This document shows positions 1 through 6,927 of a DNA stretch of 18,900 nt, piece by piece. The position numbers and the translations under genes were made by a program. The stretch covers positions 1-18,900 of the forward strand of contig CAMOUE010000019.1 of assembly GCA_946626265.1 (NCBI GenBank), read 5' to 3'. The notes under the pieces are model-generated. The model was not told the origin of the DNA. It ran no database searches and worked only from the letters and a program-made list of their open reading frames with translations. Every line of letters starts with the position of its first letter. Position 1 is the stretch's first letter. The DNA is from an uncultured Eggerthellaceae bacterium (GTDB lineage: Bacteria > Actinomycetota > Coriobacteriia > Coriobacteriales > Eggerthellaceae).

Positions 1-9
1 GATCCGCAC

Positions 10-106
10 GCCCTGCGCGCCCGCATGCCGCAGCCGCCGCAAGCCCTGCGCGCCACATGCCGCAGCCGCCGCACGCCCTGCGCGACGCATGCCGCAGCTA
101 GCGCAT
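10..106. repeat. GC-rich direct repeat, about 3 copies of a 32-33 bp unit
   Basis: The core gccctgcgcg recurs at 10, 43 and 75, each time followed by a close copy of an atgccgcagccgccgca-type tail. The unit lies just downstream of the stop codon of the minus-strand membrane protein gene and enters its last codons. It resembles the other GC-rich repeats in this window in composition but not in sequence. No protein or RNA role is visible. Confidence 0.7.
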
Positions 107-1099
107 GCCGCGGCCGAATGTGCGGGGGCGCAGCATGTGGACGGGTGTGCTGACGTCGACACCCAGGATGATCTTCACGAGCCACAGGAAGAACACCAGC
201 ACGAGAATGGGAATGACGCACGACGTGACGATCATCATGGCCAGCGCATCCATGAAATCGTTGAGCGCCTTCTGCGCATCGGCGGTCAGGCCGGCGAGGG
301 CATCGGAAGCCGAGCTGCTCACGTTCGAGGGAAGGTTCGCTATCCACTCGAGCGGCGATTCGGGAGATTCCGAGGCCGTCTCTTCCTCGACGGCGCCCTC
401 GATGCTCTCGGTCGTTTGCTCGGCGAGGGCGAGCGTCTCGTTGACGGAATCCTCGTACGTCGACTCGATCATGCCGGACACGCCGACGCTCACCGGCACC
501 ACGCAGACAATTGCAAGTCCGAACAGCACCAGCTTGGCCGCCAACCGCTCGAGCGCCCCGCGCACGGGTTTTTTCCTGCTTATGAACAGCGCTACGGCGA
601 ACAGGACGCACGCGAGCGGAATGAGCACTTTGAACGCGGCGAACCCCAACGTGGTCAACAGGTATTTCTCGAGGTAGATCGCCGTAATGACGATGAGGAA
701 GTCGGAGCTGAGATCCACGAGCTTCTCGGCGATGGGCGTGCCCGCGTCGCCCGGGATCAGCGACACGGCCGCAGACGCGGCGGTCGATCCGGCGACGAGG
801 CCCATGACCGCGGTTTTCTTCTCGTCGAGCGCCTGGATGGTGTCCGCATACGAATCAGGCGACGACGCGATGCCCGCCAGCACGAAGAACGAAAGCAACG
901 CGATCGCGAGCGCAATCGCCGCCAACGCGATCCGCATCCTCGGATCGTCGCCGATGTGGCCGATTTCCTCCGCAACGACCTCCGCATCGTTCAAGAGCCC
1001 GTTTCCCGTGGCTTCGCCCTTTCCCGTGGCTTCCCTTATTCCCGTAGCTTCGCCCTTTCCCGTGGCTTCCCTTATTCCCGTAAGCCCGCCTTTTCCCAT
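98..1099 (-). CDS. Multi-pass membrane protein of unknown function
   Basis: This encodes 333 aa that I do not recognise. Residues 1-55 are soluble and begin with a 12-residue repeat, TGIREATGKGEA, present twice in a row at residues 7-30. Hydrophobic segments lie near residues 56-77, 133-150, 156-174, 188-208 and 286-312. An acidic, Ser/Glu-rich stretch (about 212-250) sits between the last two, and the C-terminus is short and basic. The reading frame runs upstream to 1228, but the ATG at 1099 is preceded by a purine-rich aaaggggaggtc and is my choice. An ATG at 937, just before the first membrane segment, is an alternative that would leave the repeat untranslated. It lies 203 bp downstream of the deformylase gene on the same strand, with repeats between, so I do not infer an operon. 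Confidence 0.7.
   Translation of the reverse strand: MGKGGLTGIREATGKGEATGIREATGKGEATGNGLLNDAEVVAEEIGHIGDDPRMRIALAAIALAIALLSFFVLAGIASSPDSYADTIQALDEKKTAVMGLVAGSTAASAAVSLIPGDAGTPIAEKLVDLSSDFLIVITAIYLEKYLLTTLGFAAFKVLIPLACVLFAVALFISRKKPVRGALERLAAKLVLFGLAIVCVVPVSVGVSGMIESTYEDSVNETLALAEQTTESIEGAVEEETASESPESPLEWIANLPSNVSSSASDALAGLTADAQKALNDFMDALAMMIVTSCVIPILVLVFFLWLVKIILGVDVSTPVHMLRPRTFGRGMR
1010..1081. repeat. 36-bp tandem repeat, 2 copies, inside the N-terminal coding region
   Basis: Two adjacent 36-bp copies encode TGIREATGKGEA on the minus strand, followed by a partial third copy. The unit length is a multiple of three, so copy-number change would keep the frame. It falls in the soluble N-terminal stretch of the membrane protein, before the first transmembrane segment. 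Confidence 0.8.
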
Positions 1100-1190
1100 G
1101 ACCTCCCCTTTCGCTGGCATTTTGCGATTACCCACAGCATAAGGCATGGGGAGGCGCGGACCGGCCGAGGCGCCTACTGCGAGAGCGCGA

Positions 1191-1274
1191 GCAAACGGCT
1201 CCGGCCCGCGACGGGCGAAGCGGCACAAGCCAGGCGCGCAAACGGCTCCGGCCTCGCGGCGGGCGTAGCGGCAC
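1191..1274. repeat. Intergenic GC-rich direct repeat, 2 copies
   Basis: A 36-37 bp unit beginning gcaaacggctccggcc occurs at 1191-1226 and again at 1238-1274 with a few differences (period about 47 bp). It fills most of the gap between the deformylase stop and the start of the membrane protein gene. No gene or terminator hairpin is evident in this gap. Confidence 0.75.
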
Positions 1275-1302
1275 TACCCAACACGCCGGCCGCGCACAGC
1301 TC

Positions 1303-1716
1303 CTATATCAACACGCCATCGCAGTGGTCGATCTCGTGCTGGATGGCCTGCGCCACCCGGCCGGAGAACGCCGCGCTGCGCGGCCGCATGTCGAGGTCTT
1401 CGTACTCGACGTCGATCCGCTCGAAGCGAACGGCCTCGCGCAGACCGTCGAGAGACAGGCAGCCCTCTTGCGTGCGGTACTCTCCCTCTGCGTGCACGAT
1501 CTGCGGATTCAGCATGGGAAGAACCGACCCGTCTGCGTCGAGAACGGCAATGATGCGCTTTCGCTCGCCGATCATGTTCGCCGCCATGCCCACGCAGCCG
1601 TCGCGATGCGCCTCGAGCGTGTCGACAAGGTCGCGTGCGATGGCGAGGTCACTGGCATCCGCCGGCGTGCTCGGCTGGCGAAGGAAGAACTTCTTGGTCA
1701 TGATGGGCCGGATCAT
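1303..1716 (-). CDS. def: Peptide deformylase, compact subgroup
   Basis: This 137-aa enzyme should remove the formyl group from the N-terminal formyl-methionine of new proteins in the cytoplasm. The three family motifs are present. Motif 1 is GMAANMIG (43-50), motif 2 is EGCLS (84-88), and motif 3 is QHEIDH (126-131). The expected metal ligands are Cys86, His127 and His131, with Glu128 as catalytic acid/base. Aligned to the classic GxGxAAxQ motif, the Gln position is Met48. I recall the same AANMIG form in a compact Firmicutes deformylase group, so it is probably a subfamily trait. The protein stops right after motif 3 (GVLI), shorter than the roughly 165-aa E. coli type. The start at 1716 has a clear gaggag Shine-Dalgarno 5 nt upstream. 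It could be an accessory copy beside a housekeeping def elsewhere. Confidence 0.92.
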   Translation of the reverse strand: MIRPIMTKKFFLRQPSTPADASDLAIARDLVDTLEAHRDGCVGMAANMIGERKRIIAVLDADGSVLPMLNPQIVHAEGEYRTQEGCLSLDGLREAVRFERIDVEYEDLDMRPRSAAFSGRVAQAIQHEIDHCDGVLI

Positions 1717-1795
1717 CGGGGCTCCTCGGGTTGATGCTCGATTCGTCTTGCGCGGGTTATCGTAGCAAATCGAAGAGCGCGTCAGCCCCAGGACG

Positions 1796-1897
1796 TCAAA
1801 GCTCGCGCTCGGCCCCGCTCGGCCGCGGCTGGGCGCGGGAGGCCGCGGGCGGGCGCAACTGGTTCTGGCAGTAGGGATTGAAGGCTGGATCGGACAT
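1796..1897 (-). CDS. Possible 33-aa small ORF
   Basis: An ATG at 1897 preceded by gaggtgg at a 6-7 nt spacing opens a 33-codon frame ending in TGA at 1796. The peptide begins MSDPAFNPYCQNQ and becomes Pro/Arg/Ala-rich. That start resembles the soluble N-terminal tails of some small membrane proteins, so it may be the surviving 5' end of a lost gene rather than a functional peptide. It runs divergently from the VOC remnant, and no convincing promoter is visible. The ribosome site is the main support. Confidence 0.3.
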   Translation of the reverse strand: MSDPAFNPYCQNQLRPPAASRAQPRPSGAEREL

Positions 1898-1955
1898 CGG
1901 AAGCCACCTCGAATCGATTACCTAATTTTGCCGTAACCCCAGTTCAATAAACAGT

Positions 1956-2249
1956 TTGCAGCCGACGTCGGTCGTCGCCGTAAATGCTGGGGCGAGGAGC
2001 CGCCTAGAAATCGAGCTCATTCAGCCATTGGAGGGAAATACCGACTATGCGGCTTTCCTCGAGCGCAATGGCGGCAATGCCGGCGTGCATCACATCCGGG
2101 TCGATTTCGACGACATCGAAGAAGTTCATGCGACGGGCAAGAAGATACTGCTCTCGGGCGTGCCCAAGGGCAGCGGAATGGCCTACGAGTACTACGATTT
2201 CCGCGACGAGCTCGGACTCGTGCTCGAATACTTTCCTGTTCAAAGATAG
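1956..2249 (+). pseudogene. C-terminal remnant of a VOC/glyoxalase-family protein
   Basis: The 97-codon frame contains LEIELIQPLEG, then GVHHIRVDFDDIEEV, then YDFRDELGLVLEYF. This is the C-terminal half of the glyoxalase/methylmalonyl-CoA-epimerase-like VOC fold, including the metal-site His region (HHI). The N-terminal half, with the first beta-alpha-beta-beta-beta module, is missing. The first residues of the frame (after a TTG at 1956) do not look like the family, and no ribosome binding site precedes them. A few residues also seem lost after the DDIEEV helix. I read it as a 5'-truncated pseudogene, followed by terminator-like hairpins. Confidence 0.65.
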
Positions 2250-2266
2250 AACCAATTGAGCAGAAG

Positions 2267-2296
2267 CGCCTCCCTGGACCGCCATCCAGGGAGGCG
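2267..2296. terminator. Perfect 12-bp stem-loop downstream of the VOC remnant
   Basis: Arms at 2267-2278 and 2285-2296 are exact inverted copies (cgcctccctgga and its complement) around a 6-nt loop. There is no T-tract on either side, so it may be a terminator hairpin or a REP-like palindrome. Confidence 0.55.
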
Positions 2297-2319
2297 AGAC
2301 TCGCATGAAGACATGTTCT

Positions 2320-2353
2320 GTGACGATCCGCAAGGGTCGTCACTTGCGTTTTA
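2320..2353 (+). terminator. Probable Rho-independent terminator with GCAA tetraloop
   Basis: A 10-bp stem (2320-2329 with 2334-2343, one G-T wobble) closes a GCAA tetraloop and is followed on the plus strand by ttgcgttttatt. The stem, GNRA loop and T-rich tail fit an intrinsic terminator for plus-strand transcription through the VOC remnant. Confidence 0.65.
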
Positions 2354-2377
2354 TTGCCCATAACAAGCCACCGTGCG

Positions 2378-2404
2378 TGTGTCAGGGCTCCGAGCCCTGA
2401 CACA
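2378..2404. terminator. 12-bp palindromic hairpin between converging units
   Basis: Arms at 2378-2389 and 2393-2404 (tgtgtcagggct and its complement) flank a 3-nt centre. It sits 1 nt beyond the stop codon of the minus-strand membrane protein gene, where a terminator is expected. There is only a weak T-run on the plus side. Similar short-loop palindromes lie at 14304-14336 and 18457-18481. Confidence 0.55.
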
Positions 2405-2405
2405 T

Positions 2406-2972
2406 TTATCCCCGGCTCACTTTCACGCCGCTGTACATCATGTAGAGCGAGACGAACAGGCTGCCGGCCAGGTCGAGCAACGCGGAGAAATCGGTGCCAG
2501 GCGCGAGCAGCACCGACAGGAGCGCGGCGCTCACGCAGCCGTCGACAAGTGTCTTGGCGCGATACAGGCGAGCTTGAGCTGCGATGATGGAATTCGGCTC
2601 GGCACGGTCGAGCGCGAAATAGCGGACGGCGAACGCGGCGTTCACGACGAAGCCGAGCACGGCGATGACGAGCCCGGGGACAACGTTGCCCTTGTCCGCC
2701 GCGGGAAGTGCAATGGCGAGCGTCCCCATCGCGACGCCGGCCACGCACATCATGGCGCCGATGAACCGGTTGGCGCCCCGTTCGAGCCTGAAACGCCGCG
2801 CCTCGTCGCAAGAGCCGTCCACGGTCGTGATGCGGTAAATCACGTACGCGCACACGATCGCCGCGAGCTCAGCCGTGCGTCGCAGGAAGTCCGCCATCTG
2901 GGTAGAGCTCCTGCCGACGAGCAGCCCAAGGCCGATGACGATAGGTCCAGGCGCACTGAGCAGGACAGACAT
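2406..2972 (-). CDS. CDF-like (cation efflux type) membrane protein
   Basis: From the ATG at 2972 this encodes 188 aa with about five hydrophobic segments. The run SAPGPIVIGLGLLVGRSSTQ, followed by ADFLRRTAELAAIV, resembles the membrane half of cation-diffusion-facilitator-like proteins common in anaerobes. The later stretches GNVVPGLVIAVLGFVVNA and ARLYRAKTLVDGCVSAALL fit the same group. There is no cytoplasmic C-terminal domain, and I see no clear His/Asp metal-site pair, so transport of metal ions is only an inference. The frame is open upstream to 3206, but that part is Arg-rich and unlike a membrane protein. The start has only a weak purine run upstream, so the exact N-terminus is uncertain. 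It stands alone, with a hairpin immediately after its stop. Confidence 0.65.
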   Translation of the reverse strand: MSVLLSAPGPIVIGLGLLVGRSSTQMADFLRRTAELAAIVCAYVIYRITTVDGSCDEARRFRLERGANRFIGAMMCVAGVAMGTLAIALPAADKGNVVPGLVIAVLGFVVNAAFAVRYFALDRAEPNSIIAAQARLYRAKTLVDGCVSAALLSVLLAPGTDFSALLDLAGSLFVSLYMMYSGVKVSRG

Positions 2973-3175
2973 CAAAAGCGTCCGACTCTCGCCCCGCCCA
3001 TTCTTTTTCCCGTCGCCGCCTGGCAACCTCACCACCCAAGCTTTCCCGCGGCCGTGCTCGATTGCGTGCGGCCAGTCTACACCAATGCAAGCCAGCGCAA
3101 TTCGCGCTTTGTCGGATTGTTGCCGATAGCGTTTCTCACCCGCCGATAATCTATTCGTATTTGAGATAATGTCCA

Positions 3176-3192
3176 CCCTCGATTTTGGGCCG
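3176..3192. repeat. Single copy of the accctcgattttggNcc element
   Basis: This 17-bp sequence matches both ends of the inverted-repeat element at 6928-7045 with one or two differences. As there, it is preceded by gataatg about 5 nt upstream (3166-3172). It lies in the 5' region upstream of the CDF-like gene and of the BRO gene. The shared wider layout suggests a decayed or solo copy of the same mobile or regulatory element. Confidence 0.55.
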
Positions 3193-3321
3193 CAACGGGG
3201 CGCCATCGCGGGATGCTACAGCGGGGCGCCACCGCGGGAGGCCACCGCGGCTCGCCCCTCCCTGGCATTCATCCCAATCGTCTTTTTCGCACAAAATACG
3301 TACGTTTGTTCTATTTTGGTG

Positions 3322-3327
3322 TATAAT
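3322..3327 (+). promoter_or_regulatory. Candidate -10 box of the BRO-N gene, with SOS-box-like half sites
   Basis: A perfect TATAAT lies in an AT-rich island about 92 nt before the BRO start codon. No good -35 box is found at normal spacing. Just upstream, 3300-3311 reads GTAC-N4-GTTC, one base from the Gram-positive LexA half-site pattern GAAC-N4-GTTC. Some BRO/DinD-type genes are DNA-damage inducible, so LexA control is possible but unproven. Confidence 0.45.
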
Positions 3328-3418
3328 AGGGCCAACGGGTTTCCGGCTGGGGCCACCCGCTCCTAACCCTCCTCGGGGACAGCCAAGGTATTTTTGGCAT
3401 ACGACTCAAGGAGGCTTC

Positions 3419-4105
3419 ATGGACAACAACATCGTCCGCCAATTCGAGAACCACCAGATCCGCAGCGCATGGAACGCCGAAGAAGAAAAGTGGTACTTCA
3501 GCATCGTCGACGTCGTGGGCGCTTTGAGCGAAAGCGCAAATCCTACTGACTACCTTAAAAAGATGCGAAAGAGAGACGAGGAGCTTGCCGCCTACCTGGG
3601 GACAAATTGTCCCCAGGTACCAATGAAGACATCAACTGGCAAACTTAGAAAAACGCTCGCTGGCACCCCCGAGCACGTTTTACGCGTCATACAGTCCATC
3701 CCCTCGAAAAAGGCCGAGCCGTTCAAGCGGTGGCTGGCGAAGGTTGGCGCTGAACGCATCCAGGAAACCATAGACCCCGAAGCGGCAATCCAGCGCGGCA
3801 TGGAATACTACGCGAAAAAGGGGTACCCCGAAGGCTGGATTCGCCAACGCCTCATGTCGATAGAGATGCGCAAGGAGCTCACAAGCGAATGGCAACGGTG
3901 CGGCGTGAGCAAGGGCGGCGAGTTCGCCATCCTCACCGACGAGATCTCGCGCGCATGGAGCGTCGCAGCTCGGCGCCGCAACGCGTCTGCGATTCAACGC
4001 AAAACAGCGAGCCGCAGGAGCTCGCGCCAGTTCGGGGAAGTCCCCAAACCGACACGCCATCCTGCGGCCCGCCGATCTTGTCGCGCTCTTTCAGGCGAAC
4101 GCTAG
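3419..4105 (+). CDS. BRO-N family antirepressor-like protein with altered C-terminus
   Basis: This encodes 228 aa. Residues 6-110 carry the BRO-N/Bro domain: WYFSIVDVVGALSESANPTDY, GTNCPQV, KTLAGTPEHVLRVIQSIPS and AEPFKRWLAKVG. Residues 111-178 follow the usual continuation (ERIQE, KGYPEGWIRQRL, ELTSEW, EFAILTDEIS). Such proteins are found in phages and as lone bacterial genes related to DinD, and are thought to bind DNA. After about residue 180 the sequence turns into an Arg/Ser/Ala-rich tail of 48 residues that does not match the expected roughly 100-residue ending. Neither other frame restores it. The C-terminus is therefore truncated or replaced, and the gene may be decaying. The start is secure: aaggagg lies 4 nt before the ATG. 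No phage genes surround it. Confidence 0.8.
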   Translation: MDNNIVRQFENHQIRSAWNAEEEKWYFSIVDVVGALSESANPTDYLKKMRKRDEELAAYLGTNCPQVPMKTSTGKLRKTLAGTPEHVLRVIQSIPSKKAEPFKRWLAKVGAERIQETIDPEAAIQRGMEYYAKKGYPEGWIRQRLMSIEMRKELTSEWQRCGVSKGGEFAILTDEISRAWSVAARRRNASAIQRKTASRRSSRQFGEVPKPTRHPAARRSCRALSGER

Positions 4106-4206
4106 CCCACCATTTCGAAGGCTATCGAGCTGTCACGCTGCCACGCTATCGCGCTGTCACGCAAATCGCGCCATCACGCCGTCACGCCATCGCACAACGC
4201 TCGAGG

Positions 4207-5235
4207 CTACTTGGCTTGCGCAGCCTCCTGCTCTTCGCTTGCGATCTCATCGACTGCCGCCTGGATTTGGGCGGACATGTCGGCGTAGGTCTTGTCGGTC
4301 TCGGGAGCCTGATCCACGACCGTGGCGTCGTAATCGGTGAAGCTGAGAGTCGCTTGGGTCGTTTCGAAGGACGTGGCCTCGTTGAGGCTAATGGAGAGCA
4401 GCTTGCCATCGGCGCCGAATTCGTAGCTGACGGTAAAGGCTTCCTTCTTGAGCCCTGCGTCGGAAAGCGCCTTCTCGATCTCATCGGCCTCAGTGTATTT
4501 CTCGGTATCGATGACCAGGGCATAGACGGTGTTGTCGCCCTGCTTGGAAACATCGGCGGCGGACACGCAGCTCATGATGGTCTCGAAGTCGCCGACCTTG
4601 GTCTTGAGGAGCTCGTCGACGCTGGTCATCTCGTTAACGCTCATCTCTTCGACGGTGCCGGCATATGCGTCCCCGTCCACCTCGACAACCGCCTTGTCGC
4701 CGTCGAGGTACGAGTTGAACACGCTGCCGAGGAACTCGGACGAAGAGCACGCCTTCATTGCTTCGCCGCTCTGGTCAAACTTGTAGACGGTCGAGATGTT
4801 GAACGACGTGTCCTCAGCGGTAGCGGCGTCCGAAGCGGCAGCGGCGTCCGAAGCGGCAGCGCTGTCGGCGCCTTCAGCCGCGGCGCTGGCGCTATCCGCG
4901 CTGGCCGACTCCGCGCTGGCCGACTCCGCGCTGGCGCTTGCCAGTTCTGCAGCCCGAGACGCGTTCACCTCAACGCCAACGTTATGGGTGATGGTCACCG
5001 ATTTGAAGTCCTTGGCATTTTCCATGGCCGTCTTGAGCTGGGCCACGGTTTCCTCCGTGGTGGCCTGCGTTTCCGCGCTCGGCGAAGCCGGGGCCGTCGC
5101 GCTCGCCGATGCGCTTGCAGATGCTGCCGAAGCAGACGCGCTCGACGAAGCTGCCTGACCGCCGCAGCCTACGAGCGTGCCCGCAATGAGCGCCGCCGCA
5201 AACATCGGAGCTGCGATTTTAACGATTCTGTTCAT
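4207..5235 (-). CDS. Secreted lipoprotein with Ser/Ala-rich linkers
   Basis: This encodes 342 aa. The N-terminus has a basic start (MNRIVK), a hydrophobic core and the lipobox LVGC (21-24), so Cys24 should be lipidated and the protein anchored outside the membrane. Two low-complexity Ser/Ala stretches follow, near residues 28-60 and 95-140. The second is built from repeats such as ESASAESASADSASAAAEG. The C-terminal 200 residues form an ordinary mixed domain (VYKFDQSGEAMKA, GDFETIMSCVSAADV, SYEFGADGKLLSISL) reminiscent of LppX/DUF-type lipoproteins, with no enzyme motif. The ATG at 5235 has an aaggagag ribosome site 5 nt upstream. It is divergent from glycerate kinase. Substrate or partner is unknown. 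Confidence 0.85.
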   Translation of the reverse strand: MNRIVKIAAPMFAAALIAGTLVGCGGQAASSSASASAASASASASATAPASPSAETQATTEETVAQLKTAMENAKDFKSVTITHNVGVEVNASRAAELASASAESASAESASADSASAAAEGADSAAASDAAAASDAATAEDTSFNISTVYKFDQSGEAMKACSSSEFLGSVFNSYLDGDKAVVEVDGDAYAGTVEEMSVNEMTSVDELLKTKVGDFETIMSCVSAADVSKQGDNTVYALVIDTEKYTEADEIEKALSDAGLKKEAFTVSYEFGADGKLLSISLNEATSFETTQATLSFTDYDATVVDQAPETDKTYADMSAQIQAAVDEIASEEQEAAQAK

Positions 5236-5275
5236 GCTCTCTCCTTTTCCCTTCCCTTTTCCGAGAACTGCATGA

Positions 5276-5303
5276 AGTGTATCAGCGCATTTGCCAGCCA
5301 CAA
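5276..5303 (-). promoter_or_regulatory. Candidate promoter of the lipoprotein gene
   Basis: On the minus strand TTGTGG (5298-5303) and TACACT (5276-5281) are separated by 16 bp and lie about 40 nt before the lipoprotein start codon. Both boxes are imperfect matches to the housekeeping consensus. Confidence 0.35.
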
Positions 5304-5401
5304 AAGCCTTTGTATGGCGTTGTTCCCCAAGTGCCACCAAACTGTAATGTGAAACATCGGTTGCTTGCCGATTGCCGACTAGGAGCAGCGGTACTTCAGC
5401 G

Positions 5402-5443
5402 CGCCTGGCGGGACGGTTCAATCGCCTGGCGGGGCGATTCAAT
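5402..5443. repeat. 21-bp tandem direct repeat next to the glycerate kinase promoter
   Basis: Two adjacent copies beginning cgcctggcggg and ending ttcaat (5402-5422 and 5423-5443) differ at two positions. They abut the -10 box of the glycerate kinase gene, covering where a -35 element or activator site would lie. They could be paired regulator sites or simply another GC-rich repeat. Confidence 0.75.
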
Positions 5444-5444
5444 C

Positions 5445-5450
5445 TATACT
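5445..5450 (+). promoter_or_regulatory. -10 box placed for leaderless transcription of glycerate kinase
   Basis: TATACT is followed by just 6 nt and then the ATG at 5457. A start about 7 nt after the -10 box would place the mRNA 5' end on the start codon. No Shine-Dalgarno is present in the gap, which fits a leaderless transcript. Confidence 0.55.
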
Positions 5451-5456
5451 GGGCGC

Positions 5457-6737
5457 ATGAAATTCGTCTTCGCATCCGATTCGTTCAAGGGCACGCTGTC
5501 GAGCGCCCGCATCTGCGAGCTGCTGGAACAGGCGGCGCGCGAATCGCATCCGGCTGCGGAATGCGTCTCGCTGCGTATCGCCGACGGCGGCGAGGGAACG
5601 CTCGACGCCATCGCGGGCGCGAGAAGCGGCAGGCGTATGACGGTCGGCTCCCACGACGGGCTGATGCGACCTGTCGAATGCGAGGTGTTCGTCAGCGGCG
5701 ATTCCGCGTTCGTCGAGGCTGCACAGCCGTGTGGCCTGGCGATGCTCGCCACGAACGAGCGCGATCCGATGGCCGCGTCGAGCTTCGGCGTGGGCGAATG
5801 CATCGCGCGCGTGCTCGACATGGGATGCGGCCATGTGACGATCGGCCTGGGCGGCAGCTGCACGAACGACGGCGGCATGGGATGCCTGCGCGCGCTCGGG
5901 GTGCGCTTTTTCGACCGCCAGGGCCGTGAGCTGGCCGGATGCGGCGCCGATTTGGCACGCGTGGTCAGCATCGACGCGTCGGGGCTTCATCCGCGCGTTG
6001 CCGACGTGCGGTTTTCCATCATGGGCGATGTGCGCAACCCGTTGCTCGGCCCAAACGGCGCTACGTACGTGTTCGGGCCCCAAAAAGGTGCCGACGCGAC
6101 CATGCTCGAGCAACTCGAATCGGGCATGCGCGCATATGCGGATGCGGTCGGCCGCGCGTTCGGCGGGAGGGCCGTTGGCAGCCACGCGTTCGGCGGTGGC
6201 GCGCACGGCGGACGCGTGCCTGGCGGCGGTACACCCGGCGGCGGCGCGCACGGCGGACGCGCGCCCGGCGGCGGCGCGCACGGCGGACGCGCGCCGGCCG
6301 AGCACATCGACTTCTCGACCCCCGGGTACGGCGCGGCGGGCGGGCTCGGCATGGCGCTCGCGGTCTTTCTCGGCGCCGAGATGACCTCGGGAATCGAGAC
6401 CTTGCTGCAGTGGATCGACTTCGATGGGCTCACCGCCGACGCAGATTTGGTGATCACGGGCGAAGGGCGCCTCGACAGCCAATCGCTCGAGGGCAAGGTC
6501 GTAGACGGCATCGCCGCACACGCGAACCGGCTCGGCGTTCCCGTCGCCGCCATCTGCGGGTCGATCGCGCTCGACGACGCGCAGCTGGAACCCCTCGGGC
6601 TCGCGGCCGCTCTCGAATCGTCGCGCGGCCTCCCCCTCGAGTACGCTCTCACGCACGCGGAGGAAGCCTACCTGCGAACCGCGCGGCACCTATTCGCCAC
6701 GGTCCGCAGCGCGATCGCGTCGTCGTCGACCATGTAG
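5457..6737 (+). CDS. glxK: Glycerate kinase with in-frame Gly-rich insertion
   Basis: This 426-aa enzyme of the GlxK/GarK glycerate kinase family should phosphorylate D-glycerate with ATP to phosphoglycerate in the cytoplasm. Family motifs are complete: SDSFKGTLSS (7-16), ADGGEGT (42-48), GLGGSCTNDGGMG (130-142), GDVRNPLLGPNGA (190-202), YGAAGGLGMAL (291-301) and ITGEGRLDSQSLEGK (333-347). Normal members are about 375-385 aa. The excess is a 45-residue run at about 236-281, made of GGGAHGGRAP-type repeats, inserted between a helix and the sequence HIDFSTPGYGAAGG. This looks like a surface-loop expansion, and both flanks are conserved and in frame. The ATG at 5457 is chosen because the family N-terminus begins there. 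The last residues (SSSTM) overlap a scrap of an MBL gene on the other strand. The gene symbol is by family only. Confidence 0.9.
   Translation: MKFVFASDSFKGTLSSARICELLEQAARESHPAAECVSLRIADGGEGTLDAIAGARSGRRMTVGSHDGLMRPVECEVFVSGDSAFVEAAQPCGLAMLATNERDPMAASSFGVGECIARVLDMGCGHVTIGLGGSCTNDGGMGCLRALGVRFFDRQGRELAGCGADLARVVSIDASGLHPRVADVRFSIMGDVRNPLLGPNGATYVFGPQKGADATMLEQLESGMRAYADAVGRAFGGRAVGSHAFGGGAHGGRVPGGGTPGGGAHGGRAPGGGAHGGRAPAEHIDFSTPGYGAAGGLGMALAVFLGAEMTSGIETLLQWIDFDGLTADADLVITGEGRLDSQSLEGKVVDGIAAHANRLGVPVAAICGSIALDDAQLEPLGLAAALESSRGLPLEYALTHAEEAYLRTARHLFATVRSAIASSSTM
6162..6299. repeat. In-frame GC-rich tandem repeat inside glycerate kinase
   Basis: The region holds two exact-phase 30-bp units encoding GGGAHGGRAP (residues 261-280), a third close copy ending in RVP (246-255) and a partial GGGTP. 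Unit length is divisible by three, so the reading frame is kept. Base composition is almost all G and C. Confidence 0.85.
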
Positions 6738-6795
6738 CGGATGCGCTCGCCCATCAGCCCCTTCGGCCCGCAATGCCTGTTGAGTCCGAGGCCTC
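6700..6795 (-). pseudogene. 3'-end scrap of a COG1237-type MBL gene
   Basis: Positions 6731-6757 are identical over 27 nt to 7939-7965, the end of the intact MBL-fold gene, and similarity continues weakly to about 6795. Read on the minus strand it gives KGLMGERIRYMV, matching KELMGERIRYMA of the intact protein. No start or catalytic domain is present. The scrap overlaps the final codons of the convergent glycerate kinase gene. Confidence 0.7.
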
Positions 6796-6927
6796 AATTC
6801 TAAGTAGCTCAAGATTGAGGATCGCCACGGGTTTCCATAGTATCGAGGCGCTGAAGGGGGTGTGATGCCCAACAAATATTTATCCTGAAAAGAGATAATG
6901 ACTTCCCCCTGATTCAGTCCCCCGCGT

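Noticed and set aside
89..1765. A long plus-strand open frame of 558 codons
   Set aside because: It is antisense to the membrane protein and deformylase genes, has Arg/His-rich composition typical of GC-driven shadow frames, and no family similarity.
3595..3619. A 25-bp near-perfect palindrome (12-bp arms) inside the BRO-N gene, resembling an inserted REP element or operator
   Set aside because: In frame it encodes GTNCPQV, which I recall as a conserved stretch of BRO-N proteins, so protein coding explains the sequence and no insertion is needed.
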